Positions 34,664 through 43,944 of a stretch of 64,000 bases of DNA are shown here, in pieces (the stretch's first letter is position 1; each line of letters starts with the position of its first letter). Below the pieces are notes generated by a model. The model was not told the origin of the DNA, did no database searches, and saw only the letters and a list, made by a program, of their open reading frames with translations. The DNA is taken from assembly GCF_019599465.1 (NCBI RefSeq), contig NZ_RKLR01000010.1, forward strand, positions 51,283 to 115,282. The letters are read 5' to 3'. The position numbers were made by a program, and so were the translations under genes. This DNA comes from Haloarcula rubra. GTDB lineage: Archaea > Halobacteriota > Halobacteria > Halobacteriales > Haloarculaceae.

Positions 34664-36885
34664 GTCGTCTCGACGGTCAGTTCGAGTGCCTGGTCGCCGA
34701 CGCAGACGGTGTAAGTGCCGGGTACGGTCTGTCGCTCGCCGTCCTCGTCGACGCGCCCGAGTTCTGTCGCGTCGAGTACCACCTCTACAGTCGTCGCCTC
34801 GCCTCCATCGAGAGAGACACGGTCGAAGCCACGCAGTTCGCGGACCGGCGTCACGCGTGAACTGGCGTGGTCGGTGACGTAGACCTGTACGACGTCGGTA
34901 CCGGTCCGATCGCTGACGTTCTCGACCGGCACCTCTACTGTCGTCGTCTCGTGGGGACCGATTGTCGACTCGGTCAAGGTCACGTCGCCGTACTCGAACT
35001 CGGCGTAACTGAGGCCGTGGCCGAACTCGAACAGCGGGTCGTACGAGGAGGGGTGTTCCTCCTGTCCGATGGGCGTGGGGTGTGGGAAGTGATTGAACCG
35101 CGTCGGGAGGTGGCCCTCGGACTTCGGAATCGAGATGGGGAGGCGACCGCTGGGGTCGTTCTCGCCGAAGAGTGTCTCCGCGACGGCCTGCCCGCCCATC
35201 GTTCCGGGGTAGTACGCCATGAGGATGGCCGGAACGTTGTCGGCCATCCAGTCGACGACGAGTGGGCGGCCCGTCACGAGGACGCCGACGACTGGCGTCC
35301 CCGTCTCGTGAATCGCCTCGACGAGGTCCCGTTGGGCGTCGGGGAGGTGGAGCGTGTGGCGGTTGGGGAACTCGTCCGGTTCCGTGCCGGTGTCGACAGT
35401 GGGACCAAACTCGTGGAGGTACCACGGTTCACCGACGGCGACGACGGCCACGTCGGCGTGTTCGGCGGCTTCGACGGCCGCGTCCACGTCGAGTGCGTCG
35501 TTCATCGTCGCACCCTGCTCGTAGACGACGTCACCGGAGGTGGCGTCCGCGATGCCGTCACGGAGAGTGACCACGTCTGTCCCCTCGGGCTCGGGGACGC
35601 TCCAGCCACCGAGTTGGTGCACGACGTCGTCGGCGTTGGGGCCAGTGACGAGGACGTCGGCGTCGTCTTCGAGCGGCAGGAGGTCGTCGTTCTGGAGGAG
35701 CGTCATCGAGTCGCGGGCCGCGTCGAGGGACGCCTCACGGTGGGCGTCGGCCCCGACGACGTCCCGCGCTTCGCTCCGGTCGACGAAGGCGTCTTCGAAC
35801 AGCCCGAGTCGGAACTTCTGTTCGAGGACTCGCTCGACGCTCTCGTCGACGACGGCCTCGGCCACCTCTCCGTCCTCGACCAGCGAGACGAGGTGTTCGG
35901 CGTGGTCGATGGCGTCGACCGAAGCGATGTCGAGACCGGCCGCTCGGGTCTGCCGGACGGATCCCCGGTGGTCCGCGGTTATCTTGTGGTCGTCGTGGAG
36001 CATCCGGACGCCGTTCCAGTCCGAGACGACCGTCCCGTCGAAGCCGAGTGTGCCACGGAGCAGGTCCGTGAGGTACCGCCGCGACCCGTGGGAGGGTTCC
36101 CCGTCGATGGCGTTGTAGGAGGGCATCACCGATTCGACGTCTTCGTCCAGTACGTCGAGGAAAGACGGCAGGAACACGTTGCGGAGGAGGTACTCCGATA
36201 TTTCGACCGGCGCGGCGTCCTCGCCGCGTTCGGGCTCGCTGTAGGCTGGGAAGTGTTTCGCCGTGGCGACGACCGACGACGGGTCCTCGATGCCGTCGCC
36301 CTGATAGCCACGGACTTTGGCGGCCGCCAGTTTCGCACAGAGGTAGGGACTCTCGCCGAATGTCTCGAACGTACGACCCCAGCGGGGATCCCGAGCGACG
36401 TCACAGGTCGGGGAGTAGTTCTGGTGAGCGCCGGTCCGACGTACCTCCGTCGCCGTGACGTCGGCGGCCCGTTCGACGGCGTCGACGTCCCACGTCGCCG
36501 CAGCCCCGAGACCGTTGGGGAACGCCGTCCCCTCGGCGACATACGCGTGGCCGTGGACGGCGTCGACGTTGAACAGAATCGGAATCCCGAGTCGCGTCTC
36601 CGAGAGCGCAACCTCCTGCAGGCGGTTGACGTGTTCGACGATGTCGTCCAGACGCTTGTCTACCGCACCGCCCCAGCCGAACGACGCGACGGCGCCCACG
36701 TTGTGGTCCCGTATCTCGTCTGCGACGTCGTCGATGTCCTTGAACTCCGAGAGGTGTCCGGCCCACGTCCCGACGAGTTGCCCGACCTTCTCTTCGAGCG
36801 TCATCCGTTCGAGGAGGTCGTCGACGCGTTTCGCAGTCGAGACAGTCTCGTCTCTATACAGGGGTTGCTCGCCTTTTGACTGCAT
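34654..36885 (-). CDS. Glycoside hydrolase family 3 beta-glucosidase
   Basis: 743 residues. N-terminal barrel with DPRWGRTFETFGE (166-178), KH at 210-211 and nucleophile D289 in VVSDWNGV. The second domain has VAVGEPWYLHEFG, likely carrying the acid/base Glu, and GENDPSGRLPISIP. A fibronectin-like C-terminal domain follows (PLFEFGHGLSYAEFEYGDV onward). No signal peptide, so it acts inside the cell on imported beta-linked oligosaccharides or glycosides. The promoter has an inverted repeat around TATA. Retaining mechanism is from family knowledge; exact sugar is inferred. Confidence 0.88.
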   Translation of the reverse strand: MQSKGEQPLYRDETVSTAKRVDDLLERMTLEEKVGQLVGTWAGHLSEFKDIDDVADEIRDHNVGAVASFGWGGAVDKRLDDIVEHVNRLQEVALSETRLGIPILFNVDAVHGHAYVAEGTAFPNGLGAAATWDVDAVERAADVTATEVRRTGAHQNYSPTCDVARDPRWGRTFETFGESPYLCAKLAAAKVRGYQGDGIEDPSSVVATAKHFPAYSEPERGEDAAPVEISEYLLRNVFLPSFLDVLDEDVESVMPSYNAIDGEPSHGSRRYLTDLLRGTLGFDGTVVSDWNGVRMLHDDHKITADHRGSVRQTRAAGLDIASVDAIDHAEHLVSLVEDGEVAEAVVDESVERVLEQKFRLGLFEDAFVDRSEARDVVGADAHREASLDAARDSMTLLQNDDLLPLEDDADVLVTGPNADDVVHQLGGWSVPEPEGTDVVTLRDGIADATSGDVVYEQGATMNDALDVDAAVEAAEHADVAVVAVGEPWYLHEFGPTVDTGTEPDEFPNRHTLHLPDAQRDLVEAIHETGTPVVGVLVTGRPLVVDWMADNVPAILMAYYPGTMGGQAVAETLFGENDPSGRLPISIPKSEGHLPTRFNHFPHPTPIGQEEHPSSYDPLFEFGHGLSYAEFEYGDVTLTESTIGPHETTTVEVPVENVSDRTGTDVVQVYVTDHASSRVTPVRELRGFDRVSLDGGEATTVEVVLDATELGRVDEDGERQTVPGTYTVCVGDQALELTVETTYA

Positions 36886-36904
36886 GTTGAGAACGATTCT
36901 ACCA

Positions 36905-36930
36905 CGACCATTTATATTTTTGGATGGTCG
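36905..36930 (-). promoter_or_regulatory. GH3 promoter: inverted repeat bracketing the TATA box
   Basis: CGACCAT (36905-36911) and ATGGTCG (36924-36930) form a seven-base inverted repeat. Between them lies TTATAT/ATATAA, about 27 bases before the gene start at 36885. A repressor bound here would block TBP. The inner GACCA/TGGT pair recurs at 40079-40101. Confidence 0.6.
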
Positions 36931-36942
36931 AAAGAAACGGCC

Positions 36943-38607
36943 CTACTCGTCTGACTCGGTGCGTGCAACGACGACGAGGCCGGATTTCGTCAGGCGGAGT
37001 CGCTGGTTCGCCGCGACGCCCTCGAACCGACGTTCGGTGCCGTCGGGCCACCGGACTCGGACAGTCGCAGTCTCGTGGTGTCCGAGACCGACGTGTTCGA
37101 CACGCGAATCCTGGGAGAGGTAGTCGACGTTGGCCGTCTGGACGACCGTCTGTGCGCTGTCGCCAGCGGTGACGGTGACGACGGCCCCGAGCGCCGTTGC
37201 ACCGTTCTCGTCGACGGTGCGGAACTGGAGGCTGTTACGCTCGGCCGTGCCCGCGTTGTCGTAGACGACGAACGGGTCGTCGTACGTGGCGACCACGAGT
37301 TCCTGTGCGCCGTCGTGGTCGTAGTCGAGCGTCGCCAGCCCTCGACCGTCGGTCTCCTCCATTCCGTTCTGTGTCTTGTTCACTCGAGTGAACCCGGGGT
37401 CGCCCGACCCGCGAGTCGACTGGAACACCATCGGATAGGTGTAGACCGGGTCGCTCTGGTTGACCCTGATGACGTGTTGGGTCGTGTGGACGAGGTCGCG
37501 GTCGCCATCGTTGTCGAAGTCGGTGGCGCTGGCGGCCCACCCCCACCCGCCATGACGGACGCCGAAGTCGTCGGCGCGGTCGGTGAGTGTCCCGTCGCCG
37601 CCGTTGACGAGGAGCGTGTTGCCTTTCGTCCGACTGGAGTGGATGACGAACTCCAGCAGGCGTTTCAGGCGGTCGTAGCGCTCCTCGTCCATGTTCGCCT
37701 GCAGGTCTGGGAACCAGATATTCGAGACGAACACGTCGGGGCGGCCGTCGCCCGTCATGTCCGCGACTTCGGAGGACATCCCGTTGCGGGCCGTCGCCCC
37801 GCCCAGCGACCGCTGCTCGAACGTGCCGTCGCCGCGGTTGACGTACACCGTGTCGTTGTTGTAGTCGTTGGCGACGTGGATGTCCGGCCGGCCGTCCCCG
37901 GTCAGGTCGACGAAACTCGCGGCCAGACTCCAGTGGTCCCCGCTGATGTCGTCGCTGTCGACCCGGCGGAACTCGCCGCCGACGTTTTCGTAGAGGTAGT
38001 TGGGGTTCCCGTTGTCCGAGTCGATGGTCGTCTCGAGGTTGAAGTAGCCCGCCGGCTTCCGGTCGCGCCACGACCCTGACTGGTAGACGAACAGGTCCGT
38101 GTCGCCGTCGCCGTCGTAGTCCGCGGCCGTCGCCCCCAGCGGGTAGGTGAGGCTCCCGAGGCCGTAGTCGGCCCGTTCGAATGTCCCGCCGTCGTTGTGG
38201 AACGCGTGGACTGCCCCGTCGCGGGTGAACAGGAACAGGTCGGGATAGCCGTCTCGCTCGACATCGACGAACGCCGCGCTCTTGACCGGGCCCTCCACCG
38301 ACGGCAAGGCGTCGCTCCGGGCGAACTGGCCCTCGTGGTTCTCGAACAGCATCGGGCCGGCGCCGCCGATAGCCAGTACGTCCGTCCACGAGTCGTTGTT
38401 CACGTCGGCGGTGTACACGCCGGAGTTGCCGCTCCCCACGCCGCTTCCGGTCGCCTCGTAGGTGAGCCCCGACGACGCCGTCACGTTCTCGAACTGAAGC
38501 CGCGGTTCCTCGGACTCCGGCGCGTCGGTCCCGAAGGCGTCCCCGGCCGTACACCCCGCGAGGACGACCAGCAGCACCACTGCAACGGTGAGTATGCCCG
38601 TTCGCAT
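36943..38607 (-). CDS. Secreted CRTAC1-type FG-GAP/VCBS repeat lipoprotein
   Basis: 554 residues. N-terminal hydrophobic signal with a lipobox (VVLAGC), so it is lipid-anchored outside the cell. Several repeats of the form D-x-D-G-D/N-G-x-x-D-L (for example ADYDGDGDTDLFV, ATDFDNDGDRDLV, DMTGDGRPDVFV) build a calcium-binding beta-propeller. The C-terminal 80 residues (GATALGAVVTVTAGD ... VRVRWPDGTERR) are an ASPIC/UnbV domain. It starts one base from the end of the DyP-like gene, so the two form an operon. Such proteins bind glycans or partners; the role here is unknown. Confidence 0.85.
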   Translation of the reverse strand: MRTGILTVAVVLLVVLAGCTAGDAFGTDAPESEEPRLQFENVTASSGLTYEATGSGVGSGNSGVYTADVNNDSWTDVLAIGGAGPMLFENHEGQFARSDALPSVEGPVKSAAFVDVERDGYPDLFLFTRDGAVHAFHNDGGTFERADYGLGSLTYPLGATAADYDGDGDTDLFVYQSGSWRDRKPAGYFNLETTIDSDNGNPNYLYENVGGEFRRVDSDDISGDHWSLAASFVDLTGDGRPDIHVANDYNNDTVYVNRGDGTFEQRSLGGATARNGMSSEVADMTGDGRPDVFVSNIWFPDLQANMDEERYDRLKRLLEFVIHSSRTKGNTLLVNGGDGTLTDRADDFGVRHGGWGWAASATDFDNDGDRDLVHTTQHVIRVNQSDPVYTYPMVFQSTRGSGDPGFTRVNKTQNGMEETDGRGLATLDYDHDGAQELVVATYDDPFVVYDNAGTAERNSLQFRTVDENGATALGAVVTVTAGDSAQTVVQTANVDYLSQDSRVEHVGLGHHETATVRVRWPDGTERRFEGVAANQRLRLTKSGLVVVARTESDE

Positions 38608-38608
38608 C

Positions 38609-39928
38609 TCAGACCACCGGGAGTGCCCACTTCTCGCGCGGCGGGGCGAGGTACGCCCCGCGCCGGAGCGTCTCTAAGTAGTCGACGATACCGTGGTCTT
38701 CGGCGGGCACGTCGTGGTCGTACTCGTCTACGTTCATCGCTTTGCGCGTCTCGACGAAGTCGGCAATCGTCTCCTGGATGGAGTTGAACTGGAACCCCGC
38801 GCCGTCGTGGACCGTGTCGGCGACCCCCTCGGTGCGACGGAGGATGGGCGTCTCGAACTCCTCGTCACGGGCGCGTGCCACTTTCTGTGTGTGGCCGACG
38901 CGGCCGTGAGTTTCCGCGTCCTCGTCGATACGGTCGACGTCTGCCTCTGTGATGCCGCTGTCGCTGCCGAGTTTCTCGCCGACGGGGCCGACGTCCTCGG
39001 AACTGTGGGCCGGGCAGAACATCTCCTCGGTCCGTTCCTCGTGGCTCTGGTCGTACCAGCGGTCGAGGTCGATACGGAGCGTCGAGGAGGCGATGGTCGT
39101 CCCGCCGGCCATGGGGCCGCTGTCGATGGTGACCCGGTCCTCGCTGGGGAGGTTGTCCTGAAAGCCCGATTTGAACCCCATCGACAGCGGGGCGTCGTCC
39201 GGGATGTCCTCGTCGTCGAGTTTGTCGGCGGGCAGTCCCTTCCCGACGTAGCCCGTGTGACGGCCGGCCTTCGAGAAGACGCCCTCGAACGTCGACTCGA
39301 CGGGGAGGCCGTTGACCTCGTCGAGTTCGCCGAACATCGCCGCCTCCGCCGAGAGGACGACCGATCCGATGTCGCTGGTCAGCACCATCACCGCGTCGTA
39401 GGCGTCAGCCTGCGAGGGGTCTTCGCCGACGGCTTCGAGGACCGACTCCGGCGTCGCCAACCCCTCGGGAACGTCCCCGACCTGCTCGAAGTATCGCGGC
39501 GCGTAGCCGAGCATGAACAGCAGACCGCGGTGGAACGCTGCGCCGGCGTTGCCGCCGGTGCCCCACTGGAACGCCCGGTCGAGCAGTCGAAGCGTCTCCT
39601 CGACCTGTGCGCGTTCCTCGTCGGTCGGCGGGGCCGACCCCTCGTAGGAGAGGCCGACCACGACGAGTTGCTGGGGCGGAACGGTGTTCCCGTGGGCGTC
39701 GCGAACGAGGTACTCCCCCCAGCGGTGTTGCCCGTTCGGGACGGCGTCGGAGTCGCCTCGCGGGAACTCCGGTTCCGGGTCGGCCGCCGTCTCGGTCTGC
39801 TCGGTCTCCCCGTCGAGTTTGGACTGCTCCTGTTCGAGACACGCCGAGAGGGCGCTCGTCCCGCCGATAGCCACCGCCGCGCGGACGAAGCTACGACGAG
39901 AGAGGTTCCCTGACTCATCTGGACGCAT
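38609..39928 (-). CDS. Tat-exported DyP-peroxidase-like protein
   Basis: 439 residues from the ATG at 39928. Tat lipoprotein signal with LSRRSFV (9-15) and lipobox Cys30. The C-terminal half follows DyP-type peroxidase order: MGFKSG (250-255), AGGTTIASSTLRIDLDRWYD (274-293), His residues at 341/346, ILRR (362-365) and AGFQFNSIQETIADFVE. The DyP hallmark GxxDG reads GFKSG, so the distal catalytic Asp is replaced by Ser. Haloarchaea have a DUF7405 family that may be this one (from memory). It is cotranscribed with the CRTAC1-type gene and divergent from the ABC transporter. Heme binding or peroxidase activity is uncertain. Confidence 0.65.
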   Translation of the reverse strand: MRPDESGNLSRRSFVRAAVAIGGTSALSACLEQEQSKLDGETEQTETAADPEPEFPRGDSDAVPNGQHRWGEYLVRDAHGNTVPPQQLVVVGLSYEGSAPPTDEERAQVEETLRLLDRAFQWGTGGNAGAAFHRGLLFMLGYAPRYFEQVGDVPEGLATPESVLEAVGEDPSQADAYDAVMVLTSDIGSVVLSAEAAMFGELDEVNGLPVESTFEGVFSKAGRHTGYVGKGLPADKLDDEDIPDDAPLSMGFKSGFQDNLPSEDRVTIDSGPMAGGTTIASSTLRIDLDRWYDQSHEERTEEMFCPAHSSEDVGPVGEKLGSDSGITEADVDRIDEDAETHGRVGHTQKVARARDEEFETPILRRTEGVADTVHDGAGFQFNSIQETIADFVETRKAMNVDEYDHDVPAEDHGIVDYLETLRRGAYLAPPREKWALPVV

Positions 39929-40078
39929 TACCTGTGGTAACGAATACCGGGAATTAATACTTTCGCCGTTCTCCGTACCGCGTGCCGACCCAGGGACGGT
40001 ATATAGCCCCATCGACGGCGTGTCACACGTCGCTTCGCTCCCCGAGGCGGGCGTACGAGTGGCCGAATATGGATGATT

Positions 40079-40101
40079 GACCAAAATATTTAATACTGGT
40101 T
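40079..40101 (+). promoter_or_regulatory. Transporter promoter: GACCA/TGGTT repeat bracketing TATA
   Basis: GACCA (40079-40083) and TGGTT (40097-40101) flank AAATATTTAATAC, the TATA region about 30-40 bases before the ATG at 40125. The layout matches the GH3 promoter at 36905-36930, suggesting one regulator for both. Confidence 0.55.
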
Positions 40102-40124
40102 AGCGAACTCCTCTGATTGTACGC

Positions 40125-41912
40125 ATGTCACAAGCGACAGATGACTATAGCGACTTGATTAGCCGACGGAAGTTCGTCAAACTGACAGGTGTCTCCGGGG
40201 CAGCGGCGCTGGCCGGCTGCGGGGGCGATAGCGGCGACGGCGGTGCGACCGAGAGCGACGACGGTGGGGCCACCGACAGCGAGGGGGGCTCGGGCGTGCT
40301 CAGCGCAACTCTCACTGGCGCGACGAACAACGGGGTGCCGTCGAACCTGCACGTGAACCCGATGGCGACCCAGAACTACGACTGGATCGCCGGCAACCAC
40401 CTCTTCGAGCGGTTCGCCGCCTACAACTTCTCCACGCAGGAGTTCGAACTGGCAGGCCTCGAAAGCTGGTCCTTCGAGGGACAGACGGTCACGCTCACCC
40501 TGCGCGAGGACCTCGCGTGGGACACTGGCGACCCCGTCACGGCCGACGACGTCATCCTGCAGTTCAAGCTGATGAAGAAGACCGGAGCGACGCTGTGGGA
40601 CTTCGCCGACAGCGTCGAGAAGGGCGAGGACGATAAGACGGTCGTCATCACGCTCGAGCGACCGTCGAACCCGGAGATCATCAAGCACACGCTGGCCAAC
40701 GGCGACCTCCGGATTCACGGCTACCAGCCCGTCTACGAACAGTTCCTCGACAAGGATGCGGCTGCCGTCCAGCAGTTCCAGTGGGAGGAGGACATCCACG
40801 GCAACGGCCCGTTCTCCTACGAGTCGAAGAACGACCAGGCGTGGACCCTCTCGCGCAACGACGACTTCCACAGCGCGGACGACATCAACTTCGAGACGTA
40901 CGAACTCCTGAGCCGACAGGACAACACCGCACTCCAGCAGGGCCTGATGGGCGGCGAACTCGACGTCGTCACGAGCCTGTTCGCCCCGCCGAAGATAGTC
41001 GCGAACTTCCCGGACCGCGTCGAGGAGGTCCAGCTGCCGGCGAAGTGGGGCTACGGTATCATGTTCAACCACGACGACCCCGTCTTCGGGAAGCGGAAGG
41101 TCCGACAGGCCGTCGCGCACGTCATCAACCGCAAGCAGGTCGCCGACAACGCCGGGCCGCGGACGAAAGACCCGGCACCGAAGGTCACCGGCATCGCGCC
41201 GTCAGACCAGGAGTCGTGGCTCGGCGACGCCTTCGATAGCTTCGAGGGCTACGGCATGAGCGCCACCCAGTCCGAGAAGGCTGCCACACTGCTCCGCGAG
41301 GCGGGCTACTCGAAGTCCAGCGGCAAGTGGCGCGACGGCGACGGCAACACGCTGGGCGGCAGCTACGTCACCCCGGCCGGGTGGACCGACTGGACGACGG
41401 CGACCAACACCGTGGTCGACCAGCTGAACGCCTTCGGCTTCGACTTCGAGATTAACTCGCTGCCCGGCGGCGACTACTTCGGGGCCTACATCGAGTCCAA
41501 CTTCAAGATGGGCGCGTTCTACTGGCTGCCGGGCGGCGCCCGGTCGTCGTTCCCGTACTTCCCGCTGCGCTGGCAGCTGAAAGCCCCCGACATCAGCGGT
41601 GGGCACAACTTCTCGACGGGCGAACACACCGTCCCGGCGATGAACGGGTCTGGCGAGATGACGCTGAACCCGCTCGAAGAGATTCGCACCGTCGCGACGA
41701 CCCAGGACGAAGCGCAGGTCGCCGAGACGGTCAAGCGTGTCGCGTGGCACCACAACCAGAACCTCCCTGTGCTGGGTCTGGTCGGCAAACTGGACCAGTC
41801 GTGGCTCACAGACGCCGAGTGGGACGTCGTGTCGAAGGACGACCCCGCTCGCGGCGTCAAGTGGCCATCCCACTGGCTCCCCAAGCAGGGCAAGCTCAGC
41901 GCCACCGAATAA
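40125..41912 (+). CDS. Family-5 ABC substrate-binding lipoprotein
   Basis: 595 residues. Tat lipoprotein signal SRRKFVKLTGVSGAAALAGC, a Gly/Asp-rich linker, then an SBP_bac_5 fold (DLAWDTGDPVTADDVILQFK and VRQAVAHVINRKQVADNAGP are typical). Family-5 proteins bind peptides, nickel or, in archaea and Thermotoga, cello- and other beta-oligosaccharides. With the GH3 beta-glucosidase and TrmB nearby, an oligosaccharide substrate is more likely than peptides here, but this is inferred. It is first gene of a five-gene transporter operon. Confidence 0.88.
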   Translation: MSQATDDYSDLISRRKFVKLTGVSGAAALAGCGGDSGDGGATESDDGGATDSEGGSGVLSATLTGATNNGVPSNLHVNPMATQNYDWIAGNHLFERFAAYNFSTQEFELAGLESWSFEGQTVTLTLREDLAWDTGDPVTADDVILQFKLMKKTGATLWDFADSVEKGEDDKTVVITLERPSNPEIIKHTLANGDLRIHGYQPVYEQFLDKDAAAVQQFQWEEDIHGNGPFSYESKNDQAWTLSRNDDFHSADDINFETYELLSRQDNTALQQGLMGGELDVVTSLFAPPKIVANFPDRVEEVQLPAKWGYGIMFNHDDPVFGKRKVRQAVAHVINRKQVADNAGPRTKDPAPKVTGIAPSDQESWLGDAFDSFEGYGMSATQSEKAATLLREAGYSKSSGKWRDGDGNTLGGSYVTPAGWTDWTTATNTVVDQLNAFGFDFEINSLPGGDYFGAYIESNFKMGAFYWLPGGARSSFPYFPLRWQLKAPDISGGHNFSTGEHTVPAMNGSGEMTLNPLEEIRTVATTQDEAQVAETVKRVAWHHNQNLPVLGLVGKLDQSWLTDAEWDVVSKDDPARGVKWPSHWLPKQGKLSATE

Positions 41913-41933
41913 CACCACTAAAGGAAGTACGCA

Positions 41934-42938
41934 ATGGTCAACTACTACGTGCGGCGGACCGCCAGAGTCTTCGTCACGATATACCTCGTGGCGTCGCTGA
42001 CCTTCGGTCTCGTCCGGTTGCTCCCCGGCGGTCCGTTCACGCTGTTACGCGCACAACTACTCCGTCAGGGGGTGCCGGCCGACGAGGTAGACGCCAGAAT
42101 CGCGAACCTACAGAACATTCGACCGGACGCGCCCCTCTGGCGCCAGTACATCGACTACATGGGTGCGCTCTTTCAGGGGAACCTCGGAGAATCCATCTCG
42201 CTGGGTGAGCCCGTCGTCTCGGTTCTCGCCAGCGCGGCGCCGTGGACGATATTCGTCGTGCTCGTCTCGACGATACTCGTCTTCGTCGTCGGCATCTTCC
42301 TCGGGTCGCTGCAGGCCTACTGGGAGGGGAGCCGGTTCGACCAGTTAGTGACCGGCGTCTCGATTTCGCTGATGTCTGTGCCGTTCTACGTCGTCGCCGT
42401 CATCGCGCTGTACATCTTCGCCTACCAGTTCGGCTGGCTCCCGACGGCAGGGACCGTGGCGAACGGCGTCGAGCGGGAACTCGGCGTGCCGTTCGTCGTC
42501 AGCGCCCTGAAACACAGCGTGCTCCCCATCCTCTCGTACACGCTGGGCGCCGCGGGCGGGCAGGCACTCGCGATGCGGGGCAACAGCATCCAGGTGCTTG
42601 GCAACGACTACGTGCAGGTCGCGCGCCTCCGTGGCCTCTCGGACAGGCGCATCGCGACCCGGTACGTCGCTCGGAACGCCATCCTGCCGATGTACACCGG
42701 GTTCCTGCTCCTGCTCGGCTTCCGCCTCGGCGGCACCGTCATCCTGGAACAGATATTCTCCTACACCGGCCTCGGCTACTACATGATCTCGGCGCTGAAC
42801 GCCAACGACTACCCGCTGATGATGGGGACCTTCCTCGTCATCACCGTGGCGCTCGTGCTCGGCGTGTACGTCGCCGACCTGACCTACAGCAAAATCGACC
42901 CGCGAATCAGCGCAGGTGAGTCAGATGAAGCATACTGA
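41934..42938 (+). CDS. ABC permease, DppB type
   Basis: 334 residues with six predicted membrane helices. N-terminal YYVRRTARVFVTIYLVASLT and the periplasmic loop ending in NLGESISLGEPV match DppB/OppB permeases, and the EAA-like loop is NDYVQVARLRGLSDRRIATR. It pairs with the DppC-type permease to form the channel. A GGAAG ribosome-binding site lies eight bases before the ATG. It overlaps the next gene's first codons. Confidence 0.9.
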   Translation: MVNYYVRRTARVFVTIYLVASLTFGLVRLLPGGPFTLLRAQLLRQGVPADEVDARIANLQNIRPDAPLWRQYIDYMGALFQGNLGESISLGEPVVSVLASAAPWTIFVVLVSTILVFVVGIFLGSLQAYWEGSRFDQLVTGVSISLMSVPFYVVAVIALYIFAYQFGWLPTAGTVANGVERELGVPFVVSALKHSVLPILSYTLGAAGGQALAMRGNSIQVLGNDYVQVARLRGLSDRRIATRYVARNAILPMYTGFLLLLGFRLGGTVILEQIFSYTGLGYYMISALNANDYPLMMGTFLVITVALVLGVYVADLTYSKIDPRISAGESDEAY

Positions 42939-43944
42939 GACGGACAGCACGGGCGTCGACTGGCGGAGCGAGAACGCGTCGGCCCCGGACATGTCGACGA
43001 GCGAGCGCCTCCGGGAAGTGTACGAGGAGCGGATTCGAACCCCGATGGTGGTCGCGTGGGCCGATTGGCGGACCCGTTTCGGCTTCATCATCCTCGGGTT
43101 CTACCTGCTGATGGCGCTCGTCGCGGTGTTGGGTCTGTGGCGCGAGCCGTCTACCAGCCAGGCACCGCGGTACCTCATGCTGTTCGAGAACATGAACTAC
43201 CCTCTCGGCACGACCGCTTCGGGGGTCGACCTCGCCGCGCTCATCATCCACTCGACGCCGTCCATCCTGCTGATGATTACCGCCGGCGCGGTCTGGGCGA
43301 CGGGCATCGCGGTCGGTATCGGTACCCTCGCTGGCTACAAGGGCGGCCGCGTCGACCGCATGTTGATGTCCTTCTCGGACCTCGTGATGGCGATTCCGGG
43401 CCTCCCGCTCGTCATCATCCTCGCGGTGACGCTCAACCCCGAGAACCCCATCCTGCTGGGCGTCATCATCAACATCAGCTACTGGGCCGGTCTCGGCCGG
43501 TCGCTACGCTCGCAAGTACTCACAATCCGCGAGAACGACTACGTCGAGGCCTCCCGGACCATGGGGGTCAGCACACCGAAGATAATCGCGAAGGACATCA
43601 TCCCGAACCTGATGCCGTACGTGACGGTGAACTTCGTGTTCGCCGCGCGCTACGTCATGTTCGCGTCCGTGGGGTTGTACTTCCTCGGCGTCCTGCCCTA
43701 CTCCACCCAGAACTGGGGCGTGACGCTGAACTTCGCGTACAGCGGCGGGGCGCTGTTCTCGTGGAGCGCGGCCCACTGGCTCCTGGCCCCGATGGTCGCC
43801 ATCATGGGCCTCTCGCTGGGCCTCATCCTCCTCGGACAGGGGATGGACCGCGTGTTCAATCCCAGAGTCCGAACCCGGATGGCCGGCGAGTCGAAGTCGA
43901 CTGCCTCGGACGACGAAGACGCAGGCGTGACGGAGGTGCTCTAG
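42925..43944 (+). CDS. ABC permease, DppC type
   Basis: 339 residues from the ATG at 42925, preceded by an AGGTGA ribosome-binding site; the in-frame GTG at 42916 is part of that site. Six membrane helices follow a 65-residue cytoplasmic N-terminus. The coupling loop is NDYVEASRTMGVSTPKIIAK. It partners the DppB-type permease. The start lies inside the upstream gene, so translation is coupled. Confidence 0.9.
   Translation: MKHTETDSTGVDWRSENASAPDMSTSERLREVYEERIRTPMVVAWADWRTRFGFIILGFYLLMALVAVLGLWREPSTSQAPRYLMLFENMNYPLGTTASGVDLAALIIHSTPSILLMITAGAVWATGIAVGIGTLAGYKGGRVDRMLMSFSDLVMAIPGLPLVIILAVTLNPENPILLGVIINISYWAGLGRSLRSQVLTIRENDYVEASRTMGVSTPKIIAKDIIPNLMPYVTVNFVFAARYVMFASVGLYFLGVLPYSTQNWGVTLNFAYSGGALFSWSAAHWLLAPMVAIMGLSLGLILLGQGMDRVFNPRVRTRMAGESKSTASDDEDAGVTEVL

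Noticed and set aside
34867..36879. A 670-codon plus-strand frame opposite the beta-glucosidase gene
   Set aside because: It is the GC-rich antisense shadow of the GH3 gene; its Arg/Val-rich product matches nothing.
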